64,000 bases of DNA from DAHUYF01 sp035509275 (GTDB lineage: Bacteria; Pseudomonadota; Alphaproteobacteria; ATCC43930; CGMCC-115725), in contig DATJLU010000078.1 in the NCBI GenBank assembly GCA_035509275.1, positions 1 through 64,000 on the forward strand, given 5' to 3'. The translations under genes were made by a program, and so were the position numbers. The first letter of the stretch is position 1; each line of letters starts with the position of its first letter. The notes below the pieces were generated by a model. It was not told the origin of the DNA. It saw only the letters and a program-made list of their open reading frames with translations, and did not search any database. Positions 16,587-28,710 of this stretch are shown here, piece by piece.

Positions 16587-17906
16587 ATGAAGACAGTTCG
16601 ACGGTTCCTCCCCGCGCTGATCGGCGGCGCGCTGATGCTGGCAAGCGCGGCGGCGCGAGCGGAGGATACGGCGCCCTGCCCCGATACGCTGCCCGCCGGC
16701 ACGCGCTGCTATTCCGGACAGGACGAGAACGGCGCCTGGTACTGGATTGCGATCCCGCAGAACTGGAACAACGCGCTCGTCGTGCATGCCCATGGCGGAC
16801 CGCGGCTCGAACCGGTGAGCGCCAAGATCAGCCTCGAGGATCTCGAGCGCTTCTCGGTCGTCGTGCGGCAGGGCTATGCCTGGGCAGGCACCAGCTATCG
16901 GCATCCCGGCTGGGGTGTGCGCCTGGCGGCCGCCGATGTCGACAATCTGCGCCGCCTCTTCATCGCGCGGTTCGGCAAGCCGAAGCGCATCATCCTGCAC
17001 GGCCAATCCTGGGGCGGCAATGTCGCGGCCAAGGCAATCGAGCTCTATGCCAAAGGTCCCGGCGGCGGGCGCAACTATGACGGCGTCATGCTGACCAGCG
17101 GCGTGATCGCGGGCGCGACGAAGGCCTATCTCTTCCGCGCCGATCTGCGCGCCGTCTACCAATATTACTGCCGCAACTGGCCGCGCCCGGACGAGCCGCA
17201 ATATCCGCTGTGGATGGGCCTGCCCGCCGATTCCCGCCTGACCCGCAAGGATCTCGCCGAACGGGTGAATGACTGCACCGGCGTCGAGCTGCCCGCCGAG
17301 CAGCGCAGCGCGACGCAAAAACAGAACCTCAAGAACATTCTCGACGTGATCCGCATTCCGAGGCGTTCGCTCACCGCCGACATGGCCTGGGCGACCTTCC
17401 TCTTCCGCGACATGGTCCAGCGCACGCTGGCGTCCCAGAACCCGTTCTCCAACCGCAAGGCGCTCTATTACGGCTCGTCCGACGATGCCGCCTTGAATCG
17501 CGACGTCGTGCGTTTCGACGCCGATCCCCGCGCCGTGGCGGCGCTGGCGGAGGATGGCGATCTGACCGGAAAGATTGCGGTCCCGGTGATCACCATGCAC
17601 GCGATCGACGATCCGACGGCGATGGTCGAATACGAAGCCGTCTATCACGACACCGTGGCCGCTGCCGGCCGGTCGGCGCTGCTGGTTCAGACCTTCACCG
17701 ACGAGCATGAGCACAGCAAGCTGGCCGATGCGGAATACGCGACCTTGCTCGACGCCCTCGGCCGCTGGATCGACAGCGGTCGGCGCCCCAGCGCGGCCGA
17801 GGTCGCGGCGCGCTGCCCGAGCTTCGACCGCGAGGGTGAAGGAGGGTGCCATTTCGAGCCCGGCTTCCAGCCCGGGCCGTTATTTTCGCGCGTCACCCCG
17901 CGCTAG
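16587..17906 (+). CDS. Secreted alpha/beta hydrolase
   Basis: The 439-residue product begins with a clear signal peptide (MKTVRRFLPALIGGALMLAS, cleavage near ARAED). The mature enzyme has a nucleophile motif GQSWGG, an oxyanion-type HAHGGP segment, and an acid/His pair near the C terminus (HAIDDPTA, DEHEHSK). Several paired cysteines fit a periplasmic location. It resembles secreted esterase/peptidase-type hydrolases with an alpha/beta core and a large lid, but no named family is certain. It starts 65 bases after the LLM gene with no strong ribosome site. A TTG at 16518 is an alternative but would hide the signal peptide. Confidence 0.72.
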   Translation: MKTVRRFLPALIGGALMLASAAARAEDTAPCPDTLPAGTRCYSGQDENGAWYWIAIPQNWNNALVVHAHGGPRLEPVSAKISLEDLERFSVVVRQGYAWAGTSYRHPGWGVRLAAADVDNLRRLFIARFGKPKRIILHGQSWGGNVAAKAIELYAKGPGGGRNYDGVMLTSGVIAGATKAYLFRADLRAVYQYYCRNWPRPDEPQYPLWMGLPADSRLTRKDLAERVNDCTGVELPAEQRSATQKQNLKNILDVIRIPRRSLTADMAWATFLFRDMVQRTLASQNPFSNRKALYYGSSDDAALNRDVVRFDADPRAVAALAEDGDLTGKIAVPVITMHAIDDPTAMVEYEAVYHDTVAAAGRSALLVQTFTDEHEHSKLADAEYATLLDALGRWIDSGRRPSAAEVAARCPSFDREGEGGCHFEPGFQPGPLFSRVTPR

Positions 17907-18077
17907 GAACGCGTCGATCGGCCATCGTCATGCTATTTCAATGGTTTAGACGCGGGAGGAGGCGCCTCCCGCCGCGGCGCCTGCGGTCGGGTCGAGCGTG
18001 CGTTTCGTTCACAAGCTGTTTACCTTGTCCCTCTACTCTGGCGTGTCTAACGCAGTTGGCATGCTAGTAGGTATTAG

Positions 18078-19508
18078 ATGGGGGCAACGTCGAGCGAGAG
18101 GGCCGCGCCGCGGTCCGGATCGGAAAGCGGCGAGGCCGATCGTATTGTTGCCGAGCTGGCGAGCCGGCTCGGCAGCTTCGGCATCGAGGTCGCGGATATC
18201 GCCGCCAATGTCGAGGAGGTGTCGGCGCGCGTGGCGCAGCAGGCCGACCAGTTTCGGTGCTTGCGCAACGCCGCCGAGACAATGGTGGCCGGCAACCGTG
18301 GCATCGACGATGCGGCGCGCAGCGCGCAGAGCGCAGTTCAAGCCGCGAACGCCGAGGTGGCAGCCTCGCGCTCCGACGTGCTCGGCGCCGCCCGCCATGT
18401 CAGCGAGCTGACGGCGGCGGTCGGGCGCGTCGAGGAGCGCCTCGGCTCCTTCAAGCCGGTGCTCGACCAGATCAGAAACGTTGCGGCCGCGATCGAAGCG
18501 ATCGCGAAGCAGACCAACCTGCTGGCGCTGAACGCGACGATCGAAGCGGCGCGCGCCGGCGATGCGGGCCGCGGCTTTGCCGTCGTCGCCAGCGAGGTCA
18601 AGACCCTTGCCGGCGAGACCCGCCAGGCCACCACCCGCATTGCCACGATCGTCGACAATTTGACGAGCCAGATCGGCAGCCTCGTCGATGACAGCAGCAC
18701 GGCCGCGGGTCACGCCGGAGAAGCGAAAACCGGCGCCGAGCGGATGCAGACCGTGATGCAGCGTGTCCATGACGGCTTCACTTCGATGGGTCAGCAGATC
18801 GACGCGATCGTGCGGACCGCCGCCGGAAATCTCGCGCATTGCGACACTATGCTGGGCGGCCTTGGCGATCTCGCCGCCGGCGTCGAGCTGTCTTCCGCCA
18901 ATTTGAAGCAGGCCGACAAGCGCGTCGAGGGGCTGCTCGGCTTCAGCGAAGCGCTGGTCGAGTTGATCGCCGAAAGCGGCGTCGAGACGGCGGACACACC
19001 GATGATCGCCGCTGTCACCGGCACCGCCCGCCAGATTGGCGCGGCGTTCGAAGCGGCGATCGAGCGCAACGAGATCACGGAAGACGCGCTCTTCGACGAG
19101 ACCTATGTCGAGATCCCGGGAACCAACCCGCAGCAATATCTCACCCGCTATGTCGAGCTCACCGATCGCCTGCTTCCGCCCATCCAGGACCCCTTGCAGA
19201 AAATGGATCCGCGCATCGTCTTCTGCGTCGCCTGGGCGCGCGGCGGCTATCTGCCGACGCACAATCCCAACTACCGCCAACCGCAAGGCAAGGACCCGGC
19301 GTGGAACGCCGCCCATTGCCGCAATCGGCGGCTGTTCAATGACCGCGCCGTGCAGAAGGTCGCGGGGAATACGAAGCCGTTCCTGCTGCAGACCTATCGG
19401 CGCGACATGGGCGCCGGCAATTTCGTGCTGATGAAGGATTGCTCGTCGCCAATCTGGATCCGCGGCCGGCACTGGGGCGCGTTCCGCATGGGGTACCGGC
19501 AGGGCTGA
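18078..19508 (+). CDS. Soluble methyl-accepting chemotaxis protein with C-terminal sensor
   Basis: The 476-residue protein has no transmembrane segment. Long helical coiled coils span residues 20-270. The conserved hairpin tip region (IEAIAKQTNLLALNATIEAARAGDAGRGFAVVA) lies near 135-168, where CheA/CheW bind. After residue about 320 follows a compact alpha/beta domain ending DCSSPIWIRGRHWGAFRMGY, the C-terminal sensory module of a subset of cytoplasmic chemoreceptors whose kinase-control domain is N-terminal. It should sense an intracellular cue and modulate motility. No che genes are in the window. The ATG at 18078 has only a weak ribosome site. Confidence 0.85.
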   Translation: MGATSSERAAPRSGSESGEADRIVAELASRLGSFGIEVADIAANVEEVSARVAQQADQFRCLRNAAETMVAGNRGIDDAARSAQSAVQAANAEVAASRSDVLGAARHVSELTAAVGRVEERLGSFKPVLDQIRNVAAAIEAIAKQTNLLALNATIEAARAGDAGRGFAVVASEVKTLAGETRQATTRIATIVDNLTSQIGSLVDDSSTAAGHAGEAKTGAERMQTVMQRVHDGFTSMGQQIDAIVRTAAGNLAHCDTMLGGLGDLAAGVELSSANLKQADKRVEGLLGFSEALVELIAESGVETADTPMIAAVTGTARQIGAAFEAAIERNEITEDALFDETYVEIPGTNPQQYLTRYVELTDRLLPPIQDPLQKMDPRIVFCVAWARGGYLPTHNPNYRQPQGKDPAWNAAHCRNRRLFNDRAVQKVAGNTKPFLLQTYRRDMGAGNFVLMKDCSSPIWIRGRHWGAFRMGYRQG

Positions 19509-19629
19509 CTGGAGCGCGAACCAGTCGAAGCGCGATCGGGCCGGTGATCGCATCTGAAGCTCCGGACGCCCGCTTTTAAGCGTGTGAAGAAATCGAAGTG
19601 GACCAAGGTGGCGCTTTCAGATCGTATGG

Positions 19630-19702
19630 ATTCCCGCTTTCGCGGGAATGACGAAATAATTTGATTTTGCTTTAGAATTAGTCGCCCCCGCGAAAGCGGG
19701 GG
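19630..19702. repeat. REP-like doublet, convergent hairpins
   Basis: Two short palindromes face each other: ATTCCCGCTTTCGCGGGAAT (19630-19649) and CCCCCGCGAAAGCGGGGG (19685-19702), separated by 35 A/T-rich bases. Each forms a perfect stem with a four-base loop, TTTC in one and GAAA in the other, so they are inverted copies of one motif. A second doublet is at 53347-53394. This CGCTTTCGCG core is a widespread extragenic repeat in alpha- and betaproteobacteria. Confidence 0.75.
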
Positions 19703-19772
19703 TCCATTTCTGAGCCGCACGACGTCAGCAAAAACACCTTCGCCGCGCGCGATTCCCAGATCGGGACTGGCG

Positions 19773-20705
19773 CTAACCCCGCACGCTCTCCTCGCGGCAC
19801 CAGCGATCCCATTCCGGCTCTTCGCCGAAGCGTGCCGCCAGGAAATCGATGACGCTGCGCAGCTTCGCCGAGAGATGGCGGCCCGGCGGGTAGACGGCGT
19901 AGAGCGCGACCTCCGGCGCGGCAAAACCCGGCAGCAAGGTCACGAGCCGCCCCGCCTGCACATGCTCGCCGGCGATGAACGTCGGCAATAACGCAATGCC
20001 GAGCCCGGCCAGGGCCGCAGAAACGAGGATATCGCCGTTATCGGCAAGCAGCCGGCCCGAGACGCGCACCACCTCGTCGGCCCCGCCAGGCCCGATGAAG
20101 TGCCATTCTTCCGCGCTCGCCGCATAGGTGTAGAGCAGACAATCATGCGCGGCGAGGTCGCGCGGCGTGCGCGGCGTGCCGCGGCGCGCGAGATACTCGG
20201 CCGAGGTGCAGGCGACGAGGCGCATCGGCGCCAGTCGCCGGGCGACCAGGCTGGAATCGGCGAGGCGGCCGATGCGCAGCGCCACATCGACGCCCTCGGC
20301 GAGGAGATCGATGTAGCGATCGCTGAGCGTGACCTCGACCGTGACCTCGGGATATGACGCGAGATAGCCGGCGATCGCCGGCCCGACATGGCGGATGCCG
20401 AAGGAAAAGGGCGCGTTCAGCTTGAGGGTGCCGCGCGGTGCCGCATGCAGGTCGCTGGCCGAGCGATCGGCATCCTCGAGATCGGCAAGGATCTGCCGCG
20501 CCCGCTCGTAGTAGCCGCGGCCGACCTCGGTAAGGCTCAAGCGCCGCGTCGTCCGGTTGAGCAGCCGGACGCCGAGTCGTTCCTCGAGCGCCCGGACATG
20601 CTTGCTCACCATCGCCGGCGACAAGCCGAAGTCGCGCGCCGCCGCGGCAAAGCTTTGACCGTCCACGACCTTGACGAAGACAGCGAGAGCGGTGAAGCGG
20701 TCCAT
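19773..20705 (-). CDS. LysR-family transcriptional regulator
   Basis: This is a 310-residue LysR regulator. The winged helix is residues 1-60 (FVKVVDGQSFAAAARDFGLSPAMVSKHVRALEERLG) and the effector-binding PBP2 domain spans about 90-300. The DFGLSPAMVSKHV helix and the RTTRRLSLTEVG wing are typical of the CrgA/AaeR-like subgroup. It is divergent from the CYTH-CHAD gene, with a 139-base shared spacer in which it may act, though no TN11A box was confirmed. Target genes are not known. Confidence 0.9.
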   Translation of the reverse strand: MDRFTALAVFVKVVDGQSFAAAARDFGLSPAMVSKHVRALEERLGVRLLNRTTRRLSLTEVGRGYYERARQILADLEDADRSASDLHAAPRGTLKLNAPFSFGIRHVGPAIAGYLASYPEVTVEVTLSDRYIDLLAEGVDVALRIGRLADSSLVARRLAPMRLVACTSAEYLARRGTPRTPRDLAAHDCLLYTYAASAEEWHFIGPGGADEVVRVSGRLLADNGDILVSAALAGLGIALLPTFIAGEHVQAGRLVTLLPGFAAPEVALYAVYPPGRHLSAKLRSVIDFLAARFGEEPEWDRWCREESVRG

Positions 20706-22378
20706 GATCCCCCGTATTGCTTAGCCCGAGCAAACAATGTTTTGCCGTGCCCGGCAATTCCCGCCTGAAACCCGGGAAGCTATAGGGACCGCGATGCCGT
20801 CACTCCGCACTTGCGCCGGCCGGCAGCGCTGAGGATGATCCGGAATGGACGATGACATGGCGCTGCCCGAGCCCGATCGACCGATCGAGCTGGAACTGAA
20901 GTTCGCGCTCTCGGCGGAGGAGCTGCGGCGCGTGCTCCGCCACCCGCTGCTCGCCGGCGCGCGCGCCAAGAGCCGCGTCATCGCCAGCACCTATTTCGAC
21001 ACGCCGGAGCTGGCGCTGCGCGAGCGCGCGCTCAGCCTGCGCATCCGCCGCGACGGGCGGCATTACGTCCAGACGGTGAAGGCGGGCGAGGAGGCGACGG
21101 CGCCAATCGAGCGCGGGGAAATTCAGGCGCCGTTGACCGTGGCGGCGCCGGATTTGTCGCGGCCGGAGCTGGCGCGGGCCGAACTGCGCGAACGGCTTGA
21201 CGGCCTCGATGCCAGCGCGTTGCAACCGGTCTTCATCAGCCGCATCCGGCGCAGCACGCGGCTTGTCCGCCTCGAATCCGGCGCGACGATCGAGCTGTCC
21301 TACGACCGCGGCGAGATCGAGACGCCGGCCGGCGCAAGCCTTCCGGTCTGCGAGCTGGAATTGGAGCTGAAAGAGGGCGACGCCGAGGCGCTGTTCGATC
21401 TCGCCCGCGCCTTGAACCGCAGCCTGCCGCTCCATGTCGAGCCGTTCAGCAAGGCGGCGCGCGGCTATGCGCTGCTGCGCGGCGACGATGTCGAGGCGGC
21501 GCGCCGCCAGGCGAAAGTCCGACTGACCCCGGAGATGGCGGTCGACCACGCCTTCGCGGCGATCGTCGAGCATTGCATCAACCACATGGTCGCCAATGAC
21601 CGTGCGGCGCGGCGCAGCGAGGTCGAAGGCGTGCACCAGATGCGCGTCGCGCTGCGCCGCCTCAGAGCGATGTTCAAGCTGTTCAAGGCGATCATTCCCG
21701 AGGAGGAGCGGGCGCACGCCGTCGGCGAAATGAAATGGATCTCGGGGACGCTGGGCATCGCGCGGAACTGGGACGTGTTCGCCGAGCATGTCACCGAGGT
21801 CGTCGCGGCATTTCCCGGCAATGCGGCGCTCGAAGCCGTGGTCGAGGTAACGGCCGAACGGCAGAAAAGCGCGCATGTCGCGGCACGCGACACGGTCGCG
21901 TCCGCCCGCTACACGGATTTCGTGCTGCAGATGCTGGGCGCGCTGACCCGCCATCGCTGCGAGGCGCGTCCCGCCGGCACGTCGATGCTGCTCGCCGCGC
22001 CGATCCGCCAGCTCGCTTCGCCGCTGCTCGACCGGCGCTTCCGCAAAGCGCGCAAGCTCGCCAAGAAATTCGAGGGGCTCGACGTGGCGCAGCGCCACCG
22101 CTTTCGCATCGCGCTCAAGGAATTGCGCTACGCCATGGACGCGCTCGCCGGAATCTACGAGCGCAAACTGGTCAAGCGGCAGCTGCAGCGATTGGCGGCG
22201 TTGCAGGACGATCTCGGCCTCCTCAACGACATCGCGACCATCGACCGGCTCCTCGCGGAGCTGGAGCAGATGCCCGAAGGCGCGCGCCTGCACCAAGGCG
22301 CGGCCATGATCCGAGGGTGGTTCGGCCGCGTCGCCGCCGAGCGCGAAGCGAAGCTCGACAAGCGCGTCTCGGGATTCC

Positions 22379-24640
<2,262 letters not shown>

Positions 24641-24798
24641 TGTCGAGCAGGACTCCCGGGAGACGCAGCGGCCGCAGCGATAGCAAGTTGTTGTTAATCA
24701 AAGATTTAAGGGAGCGTCAAGAAAACGTCATGACGGCTCCGCGCCGGTGCTTCCGATGAGCACTGCGCGCCTCGCGACCGCTACGGCAGCGCGTTCGC

Positions 24799-25674
24799 TT
24801 ACGCCACCCGCTGCCTTGGCTGCGTTGGCAATTCCGTCAAACTTCCGTAGAGCTCGGGCCGGCGCTGCGTCAGCAGCGGGTAGCGGCGGCGGATCTCATC
24901 GACGAAGCCCGGATTGATCGCGGCGCAGAGGCAGGTCTCGTCATCCGAGGCGGTGGCGGTGATGACGCCCCAGGGATCGACCACCATGCTGCGGCCGACG
25001 AAAGCGATCCCCGATCGGGGTTCCGTGCCGTACTGACCCGAGGCCACCACCCACACCTGATTCTCCGCGGCGCGGGCGCGCAGGAAGAATTCCCAATGAT
25101 CGTAGCGCGGGCTCAAAAAGGCCGAGGCGCAGACGATGAGCCGCGCGCCTTTCAGCGCCAGCTCGCGATAGACCTCGGGAAAACGCAAATCCGAGCACAC
25201 GGAAAGACCGATTGGGCCGAGCTCCGTCTCGAACACCGGCAAGGCATCGCCGGCTTTCACCTTGTCGCTCTCGCGAATGCCGCCCTTGATGTCTTCGCGA
25301 TCGGGCGCGTCGAAGAGATGCGTCTTGCGATAGGCGCCGACGACCTGGCCATCCGGCCCCAGCAGCGCGCAGGTATTGTAGTAGACGCCGCCGCCGGCAT
25401 CTTCGTACATGGAACCGGTGATGTGGAGGCGATAGCGGCGCGCCAGCTCCGAGAGGCGCTCGGTGGTCGGCCCAGGGATCGGCTCGGCGATCTCGCGATA
25501 AGCATTCTTGGTGCTGTAGCCGAGACCAGTCCACACTTCCGGCAGAACCACCAGCCGCGCGCCGCGCTCGCCTGCCTGGCGCACCAGGGTCAGGGCTTTG
25601 CGTATGGTCGCTTCTTTCTCGCCGTCAACCGCGGTGAATTGCGCACAGGCGACGGTGACAGTGTTGTCCGACAT
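24799..25674 (-). CDS. Carbon-nitrogen hydrolase (nitrilase superfamily)
   Basis: The 291-residue enzyme has the nitrilase-superfamily triad Glu46 (VVLPEVW), Lys117 (YRKTHLFD) and Cys160 (LSVCSDLRFPE). The sequence around these sites fits the omega-amidase/NIT2 branch, which hydrolyses small amides rather than true nitriles. A GGGAGG site precedes the ATG at 25674. It is the last gene of a ten-gene minus-strand run that starts at the hydroquinone dioxygenase. It follows a Tat-exported binding protein after 63 bases, so an amide or nitrile substrate could be imported and hydrolysed (inference). Confidence 0.85.
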   Translation of the reverse strand: MSDNTVTVACAQFTAVDGEKEATIRKALTLVRQAGERGARLVVLPEVWTGLGYSTKNAYREIAEPIPGPTTERLSELARRYRLHITGSMYEDAGGGVYYNTCALLGPDGQVVGAYRKTHLFDAPDREDIKGGIRESDKVKAGDALPVFETELGPIGLSVCSDLRFPEVYRELALKGARLIVCASAFLSPRYDHWEFFLRARAAENQVWVVASGQYGTEPRSGIAFVGRSMVVDPWGVITATASDDETCLCAAINPGFVDEIRRRYPLLTQRRPELYGSLTELPTQPRQRVA

Positions 25675-25737
25675 GGCGGGCCTCCCGATCCCCAGGCGAG
25701 CCTAGACCTTCGGCCGCGACGCGTGCAAGCCGCGCCG

Positions 25738-26754
25738 CTACTTGACCCGTTGTACCGCTTCCTTCGCCAAGTCGAGCGCGGCGTATTTGTCGACATCGAA
25801 GGCGGTGGCGAGGAATCCCAAGTCGTGCTGCAGATTGACATTGGCCTGCAGCGCTTCGAGATCGGGCAGCGCGTTGGGATCGCGGTAGTAGTCTTTCTTG
25901 GTGAAGAGCCAGCCCTCGAAGCGCTCCGGCGGCAGCTTGGTGGCCTTAGCGACGATCGCCACCGCTTCGGCGTGGTTGGCGGGATCGAGATAGAAACGCC
26001 GCGCGCGCAACGCATCCTCCATGAAATCGGCCAGCGCTGCGCGGTTCTTGTCGAGAAAGCTCGCGCGCGCCGCCCAGAGAATCATCTGCGTCCGGCCGAC
26101 CGCGTCCTTCTGCGTAAACAGCGTGCGCGCTATCGCGCGCAAGCCCGGATCCCACGAGAAGGGCGTCACGGCGCAGATGAGATCGGCCTTCTTCTCGCTC
26201 AACACCGCCTTCATGTTGGGCAGGCCGATTTCGATGAAGGTGACGTCCTTGCGGTCATCGAGCCCGTGCTTGCGCAACATCGCGCGCAAGGACATGTCGA
26301 CCGCGCTGCCGGCGCCGTTGGTCGCGACCACCTTGCCCTTGAGATCGGCAACGGTTTTGATCGGACTGTCCTTCAGCACCATGTATTCGTCGGTGTAGTA
26401 GCCGGGGACGCCGTCCTGGAACTCGTCGGCGATGATGCGCAGATCCGACATCTTGGCGTTCTCGATCGCCAGCGCGAAGGACGAATAGGCGAGCGTGGCG
26501 ATGTCGAGATCGCCGGTCGCCAGCGCGCTGATCATCTCCGGCGTGCCGGAGAAATGCATGCCCTCCATCTCATAGCTCTTCCCCTGATAGGCGGCGATCC
26601 CCGGCTTGTCGAACAGGATCGACGCGAGGTTGGCGCCGGCGACGACCCAGGACATGCGGATCTTGAGCGGCTCGGCGGCAGCGCGCGCGAGGGGGCTGCC
26701 GAGCAGCGGCAGAGCGCCGGCACCGGCCAGCAGGCGACGTCTGGAAACGCGCAT
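25738..26754 (-). CDS. Tat-exported NMT1/SsuA-type substrate-binding protein
   Basis: The 338-residue protein opens MRVSRRRLLAGAGALPLLGS, a twin-arginine signal, followed by an NMT1/THI5-like periplasmic-binding fold (EPLKIRMSWVVAGANLASIL..., GTPEMISALATGDLDIATL). Relatives bind sulfonates, nitrate, thiamine precursors or aromatic acids. The ATG at 26754 has a GGAGG site; the TTG six bases earlier is too close to it. It has no permease or ATPase of its own type nearby. It follows LivM by 25 bases in the operon, next to a HAAT transporter that already has a binding protein. Confidence 0.85.
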   Translation of the reverse strand: MRVSRRRLLAGAGALPLLGSPLARAAAEPLKIRMSWVVAGANLASILFDKPGIAAYQGKSYEMEGMHFSGTPEMISALATGDLDIATLAYSSFALAIENAKMSDLRIIADEFQDGVPGYYTDEYMVLKDSPIKTVADLKGKVVATNGAGSAVDMSLRAMLRKHGLDDRKDVTFIEIGLPNMKAVLSEKKADLICAVTPFSWDPGLRAIARTLFTQKDAVGRTQMILWAARASFLDKNRAALADFMEDALRARRFYLDPANHAEAVAIVAKATKLPPERFEGWLFTKKDYYRDPNALPDLEALQANVNLQHDLGFLATAFDVDKYAALDLAKEAVQRVK

Positions 26755-26779
26755 CGTCAATCCTCCCTGTCGGCCGCCT

Positions 26780-27832
26780 CTATGAGAGCCTCGGGGGCTT
26801 GGGCGGCGCTTGCCGTAATTCTAGCAGCCGCAAGCGGCGTTGCACGGGAAAGAATTGCCAGCCGAGGGCGCGCGCGAGAAGGCCCCACAGACCCTGCGGC
26901 GCCAGCAGCATGACGGCGACGGCCAGCGCACCCAGCGTAATCAGATACCAAGCGCCGTAATCCACGAGCAGCGCGCGCAGCCCGAAGAACACGATGGTGC
27001 CGAGGATCGGCCCTTCGATGCTGCCGATGCCGCCGATGACGACGATGAAGATGACGTTCGCCGTCCAGTCGCCGACGCTGAAGGCGGCGTCGGGGGAGAT
27101 GCGCAGCTTCTCGAGAAACGCGAGGGCGCCGACGAGGCCGGCGATGCCGGCGGCGATGATATGGACGGCGAGCTTGGTGCCGCGATTGTCGACGCCGACG
27201 CTCGCCGCGGCCCTCTCGGAGTCGCGGATCGCCGTCAGCGCCAGGCCCTGACGCGAGCGCAGCCAAAGGAAGACCAGCAACACCGCCCCCGCGCCAAGCG
27301 CAAGGCCGAGGTAGTAGACGACGATGTCGCGGGCCGCGCGGCTCTGGGCAAGGCTCAGCACGACAGCGACGGGAAGGCTCATGCCGGTGCCACCGCCGAG
27401 CGGCTTCACCAGCGCCAGCAGGAGGCGGAAGACCTCGGCAACGACCCAGCTGCCGATGGCAAAATAGGCACCGCGCAGACGAAAGACGACGAAAGCGGTG
27501 GGCAGCGCGATGACGGCCGCAGCGATGCCGGCAAGAGCGATCGCCGGCACCGGCGGAACGCCCAGCAGCACGGCGAGCGCGAAGAAACCGTAGCCGCCAA
27601 GGCCGACATAGGCCTGCTGACCGACGGAAACCAGACCGGTATAGCCGGCGAGCAGGTTCCACGCCTGGGCCAACGCAAGGTAATAGAAGATCTCGACGGC
27701 AAGCCGCATGTCGCCGCTGTCGCCCCAGAGGGGCAAGCTCAGCAGCGCCGCGACGATCAGGGCGGCAGCCGCCAGCGCGACGCGACTGGCTCTGGTGGAG
27801 CGGTCGATGCGATAGGCGCCGGCGCGGAGCAT
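26780..27832 (-). CDS. livM: Branched-chain-type ABC transporter permease LivM
   Basis: This 350-residue inner-membrane permease has the HAAT family pattern of about ten helices and the segment AGYTGLVSVGQQAYVGLGGYGF, with the cytoplasmic coupling motif GLALTAIRDSERAAASVGV. The start at 27832 overlaps the LivH stop in a TGATG arrangement, so the permeases are translationally coupled. Together with LivH, LivG, LivF and the binding protein at 30166-31452 it forms a complete transporter. HAAT systems next to aromatic genes often carry aromatic acids rather than amino acids. Confidence 0.9.
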   Translation of the reverse strand: MLRAGAYRIDRSTRASRVALAAAALIVAALLSLPLWGDSGDMRLAVEIFYYLALAQAWNLLAGYTGLVSVGQQAYVGLGGYGFFALAVLLGVPPVPAIALAGIAAAVIALPTAFVVFRLRGAYFAIGSWVVAEVFRLLLALVKPLGGGTGMSLPVAVVLSLAQSRAARDIVVYYLGLALGAGAVLLVFLWLRSRQGLALTAIRDSERAAASVGVDNRGTKLAVHIIAAGIAGLVGALAFLEKLRISPDAAFSVGDWTANVIFIVVIGGIGSIEGPILGTIVFFGLRALLVDYGAWYLITLGALAVAVMLLAPQGLWGLLARALGWQFFPVQRRLRLLELRQAPPKPPRLS

Positions 27833-28698
27833 CACTCGGCCTGCTTGGGAAACAGGCCGCGCGGCCGCAGCACGAGAACGAGCAGGAAAGCGATATGGCC
27901 GGCGAGGATCTCCCAACCCGGGTCGAGCGCCGCGCCCAGCGACTGGGCGATACCGAGCAAGACGCCGCCGGCCAGCGTTCCCCAGAGGCTCCCAAGGCCG
28001 CCAATGATCACCGCCTCGAAGGCATAGAGCAGCCGCGCCGGCCCGATGCTCGGATCGAAATTGGTGCGGATCGCGAGCAATACGCCGGCGAGAGAGACGA
28101 CGGCGAGGGCGAGCGCGGTGGCGAGCGCAAAAACGTGACGAATCTCGACCCCGGAAAGTTGCGCCGTGTCCGCATCGTCGGAAACCGCGCGGAAGGCGCG
28201 ACCGAGCGCAGTGCGATAGAGCAGCTGCTCCAGCAGGGCAATCACGACAACCGCGACGATGAAGACGATGGCGGGCAGCCAGCCGATGGCGAGCTGGTCG
28301 CCGAGCCTGAGGCTCGCTGTCTCGAGCGCGCCGGCCTGAAGCCGGCGGCTATCGGCGCTGAAGGCCTCGAGCAGCGCATTCTGGATGATGACCGACAGGC
28401 CGAAGGTGACCAGCAGCGGCGGCAGGAGACCGCCGCTCAGAGTGAAATTGAGCAGGCCGCGCTGCAGCGCATAGCCGAAGGCGAACATCAACGGCACGAC
28501 CAGAACCAGGCTCGCCAGGGGATGCATGCCCGTCGCCTGCACGATGACGAGCGCGCAATAAGCCGAGAGGACGATAAGGTCGCCATGCGCGATGTTGACG
28601 AGGCGCATGACACCGAACATCAGCGACAGGCCGGCGGCAAAGAGCGCGTAGAGCCCGCCGAGCAGCGCGCCTTGCAGGATGATGTTGAGCCAGGCCAT
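27832..28698 (-). CDS. livH: Branched-chain-type ABC transporter permease LivH
   Basis: The 288-residue permease shows eight or nine hydrophobic helices and the LivH hallmarks GGLYALFAAGLSLMFGVMRLVNIAHGD near the N terminus and LGRAFRAVSDDADTAQLSGV as coupling loop. It pairs with LivM to form the membrane channel. The start lies 12 bases after the LivF stop, and its own stop overlaps the LivM start by one base, consistent with a single polycistronic mRNA. Confidence 0.92.
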   Translation of the reverse strand: MAWLNIILQGALLGGLYALFAAGLSLMFGVMRLVNIAHGDLIVLSAYCALVIVQATGMHPLASLVLVVPLMFAFGYALQRGLLNFTLSGGLLPPLLVTFGLSVIIQNALLEAFSADSRRLQAGALETASLRLGDQLAIGWLPAIVFIVAVVVIALLEQLLYRTALGRAFRAVSDDADTAQLSGVEIRHVFALATALALAVVSLAGVLLAIRTNFDPSIGPARLLYAFEAVIIGGLGSLWGTLAGGVLLGIAQSLGAALDPGWEILAGHIAFLLVLVLRPRGLFPKQAE

Positions 28699-28710
28699 GC
28701 GGCGTCGCCG

